A stretch of 64,000 bases of DNA from the NCBI GenBank assembly GCA_030765055.1, contig CM060950.1:269013589-269077588 (forward strand), in the 5' to 3' direction. A program made the position numbers and the translations under genes. Positions 20,801 to 30,800 of this stretch are shown here, one piece after another. Each line of letters opens with the position of its first letter. Position 1 is the first letter of the stretch. The notes below the pieces were generated by a model. It saw only the letters and a program-made list of their open reading frames with translations. It was not told the origin of the DNA and made no database searches. Source of the stretch: Mantis religiosa. Its lineage: Eukaryota; Arthropoda; Insecta; Mantodea; Mantidae.

Positions 20801-21490
20801 TTTAGTCTTTACCAGGCGATTTTATATATTGAGCGCCATTCTTTGCGTACCTGCGTGATCTGCACGGACTCCCTCAGTGCGCTTCAAGGCCTCTTAATGC
20901 TGTACCACTACCATCCTCTGGTTCAGCGTATTCAGGATAGAGTCCATTGCCTGGCTGTCTCTGGCACCAGGATCACTTTCGTGTGGACGCCTGGTCATGT
21001 GGGAGTTCCTGGCAATGAGGCTGCAGACGCCGCGGCTAAATCTGCCATTTCCTCGCCTGGTACCTCTTTTTCTCTTGTTCCCTCAACTGATTTATTTTTA
21101 TCTTTACGCCAAGCCATTATACTACGTTGGCACGATGAGTGGACAACTTTGCGTGGGAACAAGCTTCGGACGATTAAACCCCTTCCTATTGCCTGGGCAA
21201 CCTCTGCCCGAGTTTCCAGGAGGGAAGAAATTATTTTAGCCCGCTTACGTATCGGACACTGTCGATTTAGCCATGGTCACTTGTTGAGAGATCAACCCGC
21301 ACCAATGTGTGACCATTGCGACGTACCGCTAACGGTACGTCACATCTTAACTGCATGTCGGCTTTTAACTCAATTACGCGCAACTCTGTCGCTGCCAGCC
21401 ACCCCTTCTGCCATATTGGCAGACAGGGAGCGTGCTGTGGAAGGCGTACTTGATTTTATCCGGCAGAGTGGGTTCTGGCACCTGCTCTGA
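17801..21490 (+). CDS. I-element ORF2: endonuclease, reverse transcriptase, RNase H
   Basis: This 1229-residue polyprotein makes the nick and the cDNA for target-primed integration. The apurinic-type endonuclease covers residues 1-230, with QWNIRG at 5, QETK at 33 (Glu34), GDFNAHHPLW at 133 and SSDH at 207. Reverse transcriptase follows at about 480-760: SYRPISLTSSICKVMERM from 507, FFDLAKAYD at 577 with the motif A Asp present, GVPQGSVLS at 635 and FVDD at 667 with both Asp. RNase H spans about 960-1085: YTDGSK with Asp966, AEL with Glu999, CTDS with Asp1023, TPGHVGVPGNEAAD with His1066 and Asp1076. A C-terminal CX2CX7HX4C cluster (1170-1186) is typical of such LINEs. All catalytic residues I know for these domains are in place, and the ATG at 17801 starts directly at the endonuclease. 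Confidence 0.97.
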   Translation: MAIIQWNIRGLRAHHPELELLISKHDPLVVCLQETKLRPRDSFQLRRYTPFRRDLAPEDGIPAHGGTMLLVRDDIYVDDIPLRTNIQSVAARVILPTLQLVVCSIYVPPSDDLSLTALQDLVVQLPTPFLLVGDFNAHHPLWGSTRPCARGRVVSDLLDSNNLVLLNTGEPTFVSDAFNTFSHLDLAVCSTQLAVSLHWNVISDLHSSDHFPCIISLLSHNVCSTRLPTWRFDHANWALYTQLAVFTYEEQASVNELVEHLSERILFAAERSIPRWSPNPRRRPVPWWTDDCRNAIRARRRALRVFRRHPTLDNLIQYKKMRARARQVIKECKRASWKGFVSSFNRHTPSSVVWDRLRRVAGKSTHIPIAGVRTPAGVVVDPLVVANTLGSAFAHVSSSDHYAPEFLALKNQVESQGLVFRSGNLEEYNCLFTMAELEHALSSSRPSAPGPDGIHVRFLQHLSPEGKAFLLEVYNRVWVEGNFPEKWREATVIPILKAGKDRQLPSSYRPISLTSSICKVMERMINGRLTWWLESRNLLSNAQCGFRRRRSTVDHLVSLSTQIMNAFLRRCQTVAVFFDLAKAYDTCWRYGILRTLHGWNFRGRLPIFLREFMKDRIFRVRVGSIFSRFFTQENGVPQGSVLSVKLFAIAINPIINCVPPGISSSLFVDDFAICLSSRRTCLLQRRLQSCLDRLHDWSLTSGFTFSAEKTICVNFWRRKAFPPPKLYLGQDVLHFAVEAKFLGLIFDRKLSWLSHIAYLRARCDRSLNILRILSGTSWGADRTTLLHLYRSLVRSKLDYGCIVYSSARPSVLRRLNAVHHRGIRVATGAFPTSPVVSLYAEASEPPLYHRRDILLCSYACSLSGLPNHPTFRLFFDDSLDRQYAVTPSALQPPGVRFRSLLQQLNVDVVPTLPRGESRFPPWIRDEVRCNLGLASLAKDTTPLPIYRSAFLELKVQFGDCNFIYTDGSKSEAGVGCAFVFNRRSFTFGLRRQCSIFTAELFSLYQAILYIERHSLRTCVICTDSLSALQGLLMLYHYHPLVQRIQDRVHCLAVSGTRITFVWTPGHVGVPGNEAADAAAKSAISSPGTSFSLVPSTDLFLSLRQAIILRWHDEWTTLRGNKLRTIKPLPIAWATSARVSRREEIILARLRIGHCRFSHGHLLRDQPAPMCDHCDVPLTVRHILTACRLLTQLRATLSLPATPSAILADRERAVEGVLDFIRQSGFWHLL

Positions 21491-21666
21491 CCAATTCGAG
21501 GCACCTTCTGGTTGCCGATATTTTATTTTACTTATTTTATCCTTTGCCTTCTGCATAAACCGACATGTTTTTAGTGTTTTATGGTTTGTGTTTTAACCTT
21601 TAATGGACTTGTGCGATTTTACTGTTTTGAGATGTAGGTTTTAACTGTGTAGACCTTTTAGCTTTG

Positions 21667-21703
21667 TAAGGGCGCTGATAACCTTAGCAGTTGTGCGCCC
21701 TTA
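21667..21703 (+). other. 3' UTR hairpin of the I element
   Basis: TAAGGGCGC (21667-21675) and GCGCCCTTA (21695-21703) form a perfect 9-bp stem with a 19-nt loop containing GATAACCTTAGC. It sits about 25 bp before the (CTA)n tail. In LINEs with short repeat tails, the 3' terminal structure can be what the reverse transcriptase recognises, which is a plausible role here. Confidence 0.75.
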
Positions 21704-21711
21704 ATCCAATT

Positions 21712-21729
21712 CTACTACTACTACTACTA
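21712..21729 (+). repeat. (CTA)n tail of the I element
   Basis: TTCTACTACTACTACTACTAA: about six CTA units join directly to the target duplication (21728-21739, overlapping by TA). Trinucleotide tails are characteristic of I-type LINEs. Confidence 0.85.
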
Positions 21730-21739
21730 AGTATTGCGA

Positions 21740-22695
21740 CTGCGAATCAATGATATATACGGGAACATGCATACATACGGTATAAATAAATTGCATGCAT
21801 AAGTATTACACATAGGTACTATGGTGGAATAAAATTTACATATTTATTATTAACAATAATTAATAAAATAATTAATGATAATGTTGCTGAACGCCGTAGG
21901 GTCTTTCCCTCAGAAAATAGAAGGTTAGATAATTTCTACAACTCAAAGCCATTTCAAACAAAATGTTTATCGTGAATATCTTGAAGGGTATAAAACTAAG
22001 CTTTTATATGAATTAGCTATAGATCCGGTATGATACGATAACAGGAATAGAATATTTAATACCAGATTATTTTCCCTGTGATTATGAAAACGTGCAGCAA
22101 TATCTAAGAAATAAAATCCGATAGGCTGAACGTACCTGAAGGGGTAGCAAACTCCCTGGAGTCTCTCTATCAAAGCTAACTTGATAGTCCATGCATGTTT
22201 TGATGGATGTGTTATAGCTTTGGATACCCACGGTAGGAGCAAACTTTTCCACGTACATATTCATAGCTGAATTGCCTAAGGGAAGAGAAGTTCATCAGGT
22301 TATGGAATAGCGCAGTCGGAAACTACAAATTGCCTGTCATTAGCTGAGTGCCTGACGTTGCTTAACTCGAATAATGATTTAATTAATTTCATTTACCTTC
22401 ACCCGTTCTTAATGCTATTAATATTAAATATCCTGGAAGATTTTTCACTAAACACTTCCCGTTATCCCTTTAATCTTAATTTCACACAACCTCGTTATTC
22501 TAAATAATGGACGAAAAAATTCCTGATATTCATGCAAAGGGTATGCAACATCGACGTAACGTCTGACTTTCTTAATCTCCCTCCACAGTGTATCAAGGTC
22601 TACAAATGCTCCATAGCCAATAGATACCCTTTGGCGATAGAGCATCTTCAGTCGGAATGATCAAGTAACTGTTTAGATAGGTAATTATTATGGCT
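21740..22695. other. Gene-free stretch
   Basis: Minus-strand frames at 21967-22264 and 22448-22645 have no recognisable domain. Confidence 0.4.
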
Positions 22696-22699
22696 AGGA

Positions 22700-23270
22700 A
22701 TTTGAGGATCTATAAATTGTCTAAAAAGGACCATCAAAAGGAACTAAAAATATCCCAAAAATAACAAAGATTGTAAAAAAGGTAGTAAAGGCGTTCTACG
22801 AGGCTCTGTTTTTGGCATCTTTGCGGCCAGGTTTTCTTTCAAAAACTGTGAAAATGCAGTGAAACCAACCTACCCAATCCTACCCTCTGGTCGAGGACAT
22901 TGCCACGATGCTGGACAAGATTAACGGGATATTGAGAGAGGGTTTACTAGGTCCTCTGGTGGTCCTAATGACTTGAATACAATAGAAAGGGTCCTGTTGT
23001 AGCAGTTTTAGGAGTGCATATGAGGGCATATTAGAAATTGGAATTTAAGCTAGACTCAATTAAACAGTAAAAAGATAGTCAAGGAAGTTAAAGTTGCACA
23101 AAAAAAAAACTTTTAACGAAACAAAAATGCTAAAAAGGGACCTTTAAATAAAAAATAGCTAAAAAGTCACAAAGGACAAATAAAAATTCTATAAAAAAGC
23201 TTTAAATAAAACGTTAGCTAAAAAGGCAAAAAGAAGAAATAAATTCTCCATTTTGCAGCCTATACCTAAC
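22700..23270 (+). repeat. A-rich region with recurrent GCTAAAAAG motifs
   Basis: CTAAAAAGGACC, GCTAAAAAGGGACC, GCTAAAAAGTC and GCTAAAAAGGC occur at about 22720, 23128, 23156 and 23216, with AAGGACAAATAAA and TTTAAATAAAA in between, around a GC-richer core (22800-22990). This resembles subterminal repeats of a decayed DNA transposon, but no paired ends or transposase were found. Confidence 0.35.
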
Positions 23271-24599
23271 CATAATTAGCATATACCTACTCGTATTATG
23301 TTGGGCCTTATCTTCAGAAGGAAGAGAGAAAAAGGATTTTTCAACTTCCTAGCCCTAGTAAATTACATTATACGCTAACACTTAAAAATATCAATTTTCT
23401 TGGGGCCTATGGCATTTAAAAACATAAACGCTACATAGTCTCCATATAATGGTGCACTCATAACTTACACAACGATATAGAGGTGAAGCTAGTGAATATT
23501 AAGATTTCCCATTCTCAGCTTACCGAGATGACCGCTTAAAAATACATACTTAGTCTCAATGAGAAAAATAATTTTCTGAATCCTTGACTGCTGCAATATT
23601 ATTGTTAATTTTGAAGTTTCTTTCGTTATACATTTATTTAATATTCTGTACTAACGATCTTGGTTATCATATTGGATGAGACTTCGGAACCATCTCTAAC
23701 GGGATACATGGGACAGGTTCCCTCGGTGGATGCAATAAAAATCTTCCCTGGGAATTTAACACATGTGTTTATTTTATTCTGGAACTAACCCACGTCACGC
23801 TAATCCTTTTATATATAACTATTGAGGACTTAAGGTGATGAAGATATAAATTCCCCTGCGGCACACCCAATCGGACGCAAGGTTAAACACATTTGCATTA
23901 CACGCCTGCCCATACTTCCGGCAAGTGTCGTCAGAGTCTCTCGGGAGAGCCACAAACAGTTTCAAAGAATGGTCTATCGTCTTAATCTTCGTACATGCAG
24001 CCACGGCTCTGCTAAAAATGCCAATGCTTTCAAAAGTTAACCATTCAAATATAATTCTCCACTTTATCTTATTGCTAATTTGTTACATTAAATTATTAAT
24101 AATATTGGACGTTCAATATGTTATGTTACCGTTGACCTTTTTAGTACTAAATAAAATACATTTTGGGCTACACTTGAGCTGAACCTGGCCCGTTTGGCAA
24201 TAGGGCAGCCCTTCAATAGATCTACGTGCTTGGTACATATTACTACAGCCTTCCTCTATTATATTTATCTTGCTCCCACTCTTTCCTTTTATTTCACTTT
24301 TCTTCGTTTTTAGCTTTTCTCATCCTCTCCACTTTTATTACTCAGTTTCCACTACAGCATCGCATTCACTATATATGTGGTCCCTCGGCTCCTTCACTTA
24401 CAGTTTATCTATTTACTTAACCGGTGTAGCACTCGACAAAATGCCATGCCTTTCTATGGCTATCTTGCATAGAACTTTCTTATTACCAAATTATCTTTCT
24501 CTGATTACTTTACAACTGTATATATTTTTTTTTTTCAACTTACCATTACCTTTTTCTTATTGTCTTTCCTTCCCGTTCATATATTATTTTATTCAATCT
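23271..24599. other. Gene-free stretch, pyrimidine-rich at the right
   Basis: Frames at 24226-24617 are Phe/Leu/Ser-rich from a CTTT-rich strand and look compositional. They may be antisense to the coding relic that follows. Confidence 0.4.
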
Positions 24600-25666
24600 A
24601 TCACTCACTTTCATTGAAACTCATTATCCCTTTTCACTTTCTCCTTATCTTCTAACACCACTTTACTTCGTTTTGTCACGCGATAGACTACTTCTGATTG
24701 TTGTCTTTGGTATCCTATATAATCTAACCTGTATTCCTGCCAAAAATTGGAGGGAAAAGTCAAAGGCTTATATTATTTATTCGGAGAAACTATATCTGGA
24801 GCCGCGTATCATTAATTTTTTCTTTGCATTCTTCCTCTGAACTTTTATCAAAATAACTTAGCACCCGCTATGGCTTTTTTGTTTTCATTCCCGCATATCC
24901 CAGCTATCTCAATTCGCTCATTTCATCTCTTTGGCAGCCATCTGAGTAATTCTAGCCACTCGAACTGGTAAATAAACTATACCTTCTTCACTTCTACATC
25001 GATTTCCAAATGCTCAGTGAATTTTCTACTTAATATAGTGACTTGCACACCACCACTTGTAACACTTTTGTTGTAGTTATGCTTTATCTTTCCCTCTGTC
25101 GCCTGTCAGCAATCGCCTCCTTCCCACCTTTCGTCTTCTACTTCACTATCTTTTAACATAACTTCTTTTCTTTCTCCCGTGTGCTGATTACGCGTTCGCT
25201 GATCAATCAATTCCTGTACGAGTGTAACGTCCTCAGGTTCTAGATTTGCCAACAAACTTGTGTTTTCTTAGTTCAATGCTCGCAACTTATCCTCCTCATT
25301 GTTCTCTCATTGTATCAGCTCACCATTTATCCACAATTTAAAATGTCCTATATATGCCGAATTTATTTGACTATCTGAGGACTCTTCTGCGTTCTATTCG
25401 CTATTTTAATAAACCTCTTTGCTCGTAGGTTCAATAAAAATGCCAGTGCCTTCTAGATTCTCCGCCAGTTTTATTGGTGCCAACATTAGTTGTGAAATGG
25501 TGAATTTTGCTAATGTTTTTCTCCTCCCATTTCTGTTCCCAGAAAGGCAAGCGTCACCTATTTCATATGATATCTTCTTACCTCCACTCCGAGTCTTCCT
25601 TGTGAAATATCTTCCTACTTCACGTCTCGCGTCTCTTGCTGCACTCTCTTCAAGTCCCGAAATCAT
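24600..25666 (-). pseudogene. Unidentified minus-strand coding relic
   Basis: The minus strand is A/G-rich and reads as Lys/Glu-rich protein over about 1 kb with few interruptions. From 25666 the first piece is MISGLEESAARDARREVG onward (86 codons). Later pieces in nearby frames include SDSQINSAYIGHFKLWING, EPEDVTLVQELIDQRTRNQH, GERKKEVMLKDSEVED, ILSRKFTEHLEIDVEVKK and, near 24.7 kb, DYIGYQRQQSEVVYRVTKRS. I do not recognise the family. It could be the gag or ORF1 of a retroelement or a host pseudogene. Several stops and frame changes make it non-functional. Confidence 0.35.
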
Positions 25667-25669
25667 CTG

Positions 25670-26347
25670 TCGTGTCTTTAGCTATGTTCTTTATCATCTT
25701 TTTTCTCACTTACGGGAACAACTTCCGCACAAGTCATTTCCGTTCCGTCGCTCGCTTAGTTCAATATACCTACAGTCTAAACATAGAAGAGAATTATAGC
25801 AAACATTTCTCGATTGAGGATTATTCAAACAATTTGTCAGTGGCATCGCTTATCGTGATATATTCGACCCTTTTCCTGTGCTGTGTCGACCATCTACATA
25901 TGCGAGTATGTGGACGTCTTGAACTGAAGTATGTGGCATTAGTTAAGTATTATTTTACATTGAAATTTAAAATACATTTATTTATGGTTGGTAGGGCACA
26001 ATACTGCTTATTAACTTTAAGACTTGTTTTCAAACAATTATTTTTAGCTGTGTTCAGTATTGAAGTTTCTCAATTATTTCCTGTTTTTATAGGTTATTAA
26101 AGTAAGTACTTACTTCCTTATTTACTCTTTCTGAAAATTGGAATTTAACACAGAAATCGTACTGCTAGATGAATTCTATACATAATGCAACTTCACTCTC
26201 ACATATATTATAATAATTCATAAAAGAAATGTATTCTTATCCTTATCGATCAATTATTGACTAAAAATCACCCAAATTAAGCAACACTGACTTTGTTGCA
26301 TGCACAACACGTAAATCAAAACTCGAACTGTTTGGTATATTTTAAGA
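25670..26347. other. Gene-free stretch
   Basis: An open frame at 25636-26100 (154 codons) is Phe/Leu-rich with no recognisable motif. I do not call it a gene. Confidence 0.4.
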
Positions 26348-27039
26348 CAATCTTTTTATTTTAGTTAATTGATGGAAATTAATCATTTCTTCAGACTAGC
26401 CGTATATAGGCTAAGGTTGTTGATAGATAGAATCAACATGAAAAATTCAATGACATGGCCGGGATTTGAACCACGGAACTCCTGGTTTCCGCCCAGTCGC
26501 TCTAACCCATTGAGCTACCATGGCCAGCGTGCCGTCCTGACATAAAATTCTCCATCTGACTCGTATATTTCCCCGGTAGACTACTAGGGGCTCTCGTATT
26601 CGAGATACACCGTTTGTGGCGACTTACTATCGTAAGTACTTGAGTTCCAGGCTTCATCATTTAAATCTTATTATTTTAGTTAATTGATGGAAATTAGTCA
26701 TTTCTTTACACTAGCCGCATATAGGCTAAGGTTTTTGATAGATAGAATCAACATAAAAAATTCAATGTCATGGCCGGGATAATAAGAGTTAAATGATGAA
26801 GCCTGGAACTCAAGTACTTACGATTGTAAGTTGCCACAAACGGTGTATCTCGAATGCGAGAGCCCCTAGTGGTCTACAGGGGAAATATACGAGTCAAATG
26901 GAGAATGTCAGGACGGCACTTTGGCCATGGTAGCTCAATGGGTTAGAGCGACTGGGCGGAAACCAGGAGATCCGTGATTCAAATCCCGGCCATGGCATTG
27001 AATTTTTTATGTTGACTCTATCTATCAATCTTTTTTATT
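26348..27039 (-). mobile_element. Family-E SINE composite: tandem dimer with inverted end
   Basis: A 315-bp unit (26361-26675) is followed by a truncated direct copy (about 26676-26780) and then by an inverted copy (26781-27025). The unit's tRNA-like head is best seen on the plus strand at 26923-26995: GCCATGG and CCATGGC close a perfect 7-bp acceptor stem, GCTC/GAGC closes the D arm, and a nearly complete anticodon arm follows. The T-arm stem is mismatched, so it is a tRNA-derived head, not a gene. CAATCTTTTTATT (26348-26360) and CAATCTTTTTTATT (27026-27039) flank the whole composite and look like a target duplication. Confidence 0.7.
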
Positions 27040-27434
27040 ACTAATCCACCTATGGAGGTAAATTGAGAAATCATGTAAAATACCTCAAAGATATCGCATT
27101 GTAGTTTAACATGAGAAAACTTAAATAACTGACTAAAAATATTTAGAAAAGAGAAATGCTATAGAAAAATTTTGAACATTGTGCATCTGAATGAGCTCTG
27201 GCATTGTAAACGTGGGGCGCTTCACAGGATATTCGCAAATATTGCATTCAACTCAAACATCGTATATGGTACTTTAATTATATTCGTTAGAGTAAATTTT
27301 ATAAATACAAAACAAAACCAAGCATTATGCATACAAATCATGGACATATTTTCTTGAAAGTATCTCATTTTAAAACCTAGGTTAAATTTACTTCTGCTAT
27401 TCATTAGAATATAGTTTTTAAATTATATTTACAG

Positions 27435-27509
<75 letters not shown>

Positions 27510-28879
27510 TGCACGAGCTTGAACGTTTCTGTAAAATCCTTTTCGGGGCTAGAGATCTAAAATGCCTCTTTGCTGTGATATGTCAATAATGAATTTTTTG
27601 GGGGATGCGAGACAGTATTCAGCCTTGAAAAAAACTTTACAAGAGCAATTTGTAAGGTGTCATGTTGATACATAAGGTGATGTGACACTGGAACTCACAC
27701 AACGTTAATTTTTTATGTATAGCAAATTAAAATGTTTCTGGTTTCATAGTTCACGGAAACTTAAAATTCGTCTTTTTGAGATTAGCAAGCAAGATGTTTG
27801 CTGCACCCGCCGAGAAAGCTTTTGTACTATGTGGAGTAGTAAAAGCTATTGCTATTCGTTTTGGGAGGTCAAGGCATAGACGTAGAAGGAGAAATATTCT
27901 AGAAAATGGGAAAGCTCCATGTCATGTGATAAGAAAAGTCCTGGGTTATAGTACTGAAAATATTGAGAGGAAACAGACTCTGGTAACAGCAGATAAATGA
28001 ACCAATCAAAAGAAAGTGCTTTGACCTTCCCCGTATGGTATTAAAGCCCACGAAATATCACCGTAAGAAGTGCTACAGAAACACACGTCGCAGTAGGAAA
28101 AGTATTTCCGTGAAAATGTACTCAGAAGTTTTCCGCAGAAATTTGTCGTGCCAATGCTTAAATTTGACTTAGTTAATTAGCAACTGTGAAGGTGCACTCA
28201 TGATCATAAAGACGCACGTCATGGACATCAGCTTAACCTGTATGTATAATTTCCGTGAAATTGAAAGTGAAGGTGTGGATGTGAAGATAGTCCAACAGGA
28301 ATATACTTAACTTAGGCGTGTGTTCAGTATTAGCGAATTAAGAAAATTCAACTTCTATTCTATAGGCAAGGCTTTGAGGCACCTGCGAGACCTGGCGAGC
28401 CTGCAGGTCCGACGTTAGAGATAACATTTTGGTTTGATGATACAGTAATATATCTAAATACTTCGTGTTGCAAATGCTGCAATCTTGATGTAAATTCTTT
28501 AAGCACATAAAATAAATACAAATACATTTTATGGCGAGTATAGATTGACAAGCACAAATAATGAAAAGAATTAAAGAGAACTTTAAAATAATAAGAAAAT
28601 ATAATGGTTGTACAGTAAACAAAAATTAAAATATGTTCAACAACTGGCAAATATATCTATGCCGTGTACTTTTGATTTTTCAAATTTCATACATACATCA
28701 ATAATTTCCAAGGGGAAATGAAAAGAATGCTGCTTATTACGTTTACTTCTGCAGTACTGCTGGTCAAGGAGAGTGCAACAAATGAGGAAAAACAGAGAAT
28801 CCAGCCAGTTTGATTTCTTTTTTTTCCCCCCCTTCTTGTTCGTTTCTTTTACTTTTTTAACTAAAATCTTTTAACCGAT
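27040..28879. other. Gene-free stretch
   Basis: A short frame at 27776-28000 includes an Arg-rich run (GRSRHRRRRRN) but no known domain. Apart from the (CA)n tract at 27.44 kb nothing is recognisable. Confidence 0.4.
27436..27507. repeat. (CA)n microsatellite
   Basis: An uninterrupted CA dinucleotide run of about 72 bp. Confidence 0.98.
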
Positions 28880-29066
28880 TAGTTCATAACGGACGGTGAA
28901 TGAAATGGGTGAGCCCACGGTTTAGAGAGCTTAAGGTTATCCGACATTAATCTTTCAGGACAAGGGAAAACCCCGGGAAGAACCTTATAAAGTTAACTAA
29001 CCCTAACCGAAATTCGAAATCGAGACATCCTGAACGTGAGGCAGACACGCTACGAGGCAGGCCAGA
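28880..29066 (-). mobile_element. SINE-A, copy 3 (old)
   Basis: Minus-strand SINE-A recognised by GGACGGTGAATGAAATGGGTG, GTTATCCGACATTAATCTTTC, GGGAAAACCCCGGGAAG and the head remnant GAGGCAGACACGCTACGAGG. A short internal deletion removes the CTCAAATGAG part. No clear target duplication is seen, and the copy is diverged. Confidence 0.75.
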
Positions 29067-29069
29067 TAG

Positions 29070-30671
29070 TTTCTAAAATGCGTAATTCATAAACGCGCAT
29101 TCTCTGTACGAAAATAAATGAAGGGAATAGAAACAGTGGCGACATAAAAGTTCTGAGGAGGCCTTGATTTTATAAACAATCAAACGTATAAATTTATATT
29201 CTAAAGGGATGCACGTCAAGAGCAAGCTTCACTACCCGTCTGTGTGACGTACAATTGGTTAGATGCTGTATGAGCAATCATTAAGCTTTTAGCTACACTA
29301 ATGTGTCAGCCGCGCTTTCCTTTCGCTTCGCGCCACAAATGCTATACTCCTCTGCTTATATTTAAACATTCCTCGGCTACGCTTCGCGGCTTAGGTCCCT
29401 CAAAATTTCAGATACGCTTTGCGGTTTGGGGTTCACACTATGTATCACCATACTTGTTCATTATGCACATACGTTTATGCTATACAATACGCGCCTTATA
29501 GTTCGAAGAAGTTCCCTTACTCATAGGAACTTCAACCATCAAGATGTGACTTTACCACACCATCTATCTTGGGAAATTCATTTAATAGTTCCATATAACT
29601 GTCTTTATTTTATGAAGAAATAGATCTACCATACTCTCTGAACGTTAGGCCTGGTTTAGCAAATAAGCATGCTGAAGAAATAGGATGACCAGATATTTCT
29701 CTTCTTTATTTAAAAGTTGATGAAGTCGTTCTAATGAAATTCTATAAGTGTTCACAGACAGAAAATTCTATATTTGTCTATCTTTCAAATAAATCTATTT
29801 CCTTTTCACGTTTAATGTGATTAGCTGAGTTTTCTTGCAGTTTACTGGATCTATAAATAGTATTCAAATCAACGTAACTGCACTCATTCCACACATATTT
29901 TTGGTGAGAAAACAGTAATCAAGGCTAGCAGAAAAGTTTATTGAGTACCTACTTGATATCTACAAACTGGTCACTTTCATAAATGTTGTCATTGAAATAG
30001 CGAACACATGATATCAAATTGTGTGGTTACGTTTAAAGTCTACCGGGGTGGTGTATCGCTAGTAATTTTACTTTTACGGTAAAAGGCAGTGCACTAAATA
30101 GCTGCCTCAATAAGCGGTCAATTGCACGTGGTCAGACTTCACTTCGGAATTCGCGCCTTTAACGCTCACTCCTACCATATCCACACTTGAGCTACACGAT
30201 GGTGTAATTTAGAATCGCTAATTTTTTACATTTTAACACCTAATGTAGCATTTACTCCTCACAAACACGAAATTCAGTCCATCTGATAATTTTATCAAAC
30301 ATTAACCTTGTATATTCTTTAAAAACACATTAAAAATTGGTTTATTAGCAAACACTTCAGTATTTTGTTAAATAATAACTAAATACGTAACAAATACAAG
30401 GTGTCTCGTTACTCAGATATTCACTGATGCCTTAAAACGGCTGCGACAGAAACTGCACAACAAGCAGACAGAATAGATACATATATCCTTAAGCTAGAGA
30501 GGGCGGTGCTTGCAACTTAAACGTGATGGTACTGTCATCTTCAGTGTGGTTTGAAAATGACAATTAGAAACCGAATGCTAGAAATGGGAATTTGAATTTT
30601 CTATTTTTATATCAAAGCTAATTCTAATTAAATAGAAATAAAACTAATAATGGAAAATATGCCATAAATGA
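29070..30671. other. Gene-free stretch with a GC-shifted patch
   Basis: At 29305-29430 the motifs CTTTCGCTTCGCGCC, GGCTACGCTTCGCGG and ATACGCTTTGCGG recur within an otherwise AT-rich region. The source is not identified. No gene is visible. Confidence 0.4.
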
Positions 30672-30800
30672 TATATTTATTATTATAATTATCATCATTA
30701 TTATAATTATTATAATCATCATAATCATCATCATGATCATCATCATAATCATCATTATAATCATCATAATTATCATCAGCATCATCATCATTATTATTCA
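30672..30800. repeat. Degenerate (ATT/ATC)n microsatellite
   Basis: Mixed ATT, ATC and ATA triplets. The minus-strand frame across it encodes an Asp/Asn/Tyr run and is not a gene. Confidence 0.95.

Larger units (their letters stand above)
15744..21739 (+). mobile_element. Full-length I-clade LINE with 12-bp target duplication
   Basis: The identical 12-mer TAAGTATTGCGA occurs at 15744-15755 and 21728-21739 and bounds an element of about 5.97 kb (15756-21727). Inside are a GC-rich 5' UTR, ORF1 with CCHC knuckles, a 36-bp gap, and ORF2 with endonuclease, reverse transcriptase and RNase H. The 3' UTR ends in a perfect 9-bp hairpin and a (CTA)n tail. ORF2 with a C-terminal RNase H plus a trinucleotide tail rather than poly-A fits the I clade and close relatives. 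No stop or frameshift interrupts either ORF. The exact target repeat and open frames point to a young, possibly still mobile copy. Confidence 0.93.

Noticed and set aside
26923..26997. Functional tRNA gene
   Set aside because: Acceptor and D stems are good, but the T stem is mismatched, position 33 is C, and the unit is repeated as part of a SINE-like repeat.
26348..27039. CRISPR-like or satellite array
   Set aside because: Units are over 300 bp, one is inverted, and the whole is bounded by a target duplication in a eukaryotic context.
29301..29501. Bacterial (symbiont) DNA insert
   Set aside because: The motif patch is odd, but there is no coding frame or gene I can name. Without a search the claim is not supportable.
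30407..30440. TACAAGGTGTCTCG as the missing left end of the 31.6-kb mariner
   Set aside because: Only about the first ten bases match the right end. The intervening 1.1 kb has no transposase similarity, so a chance match is likely.
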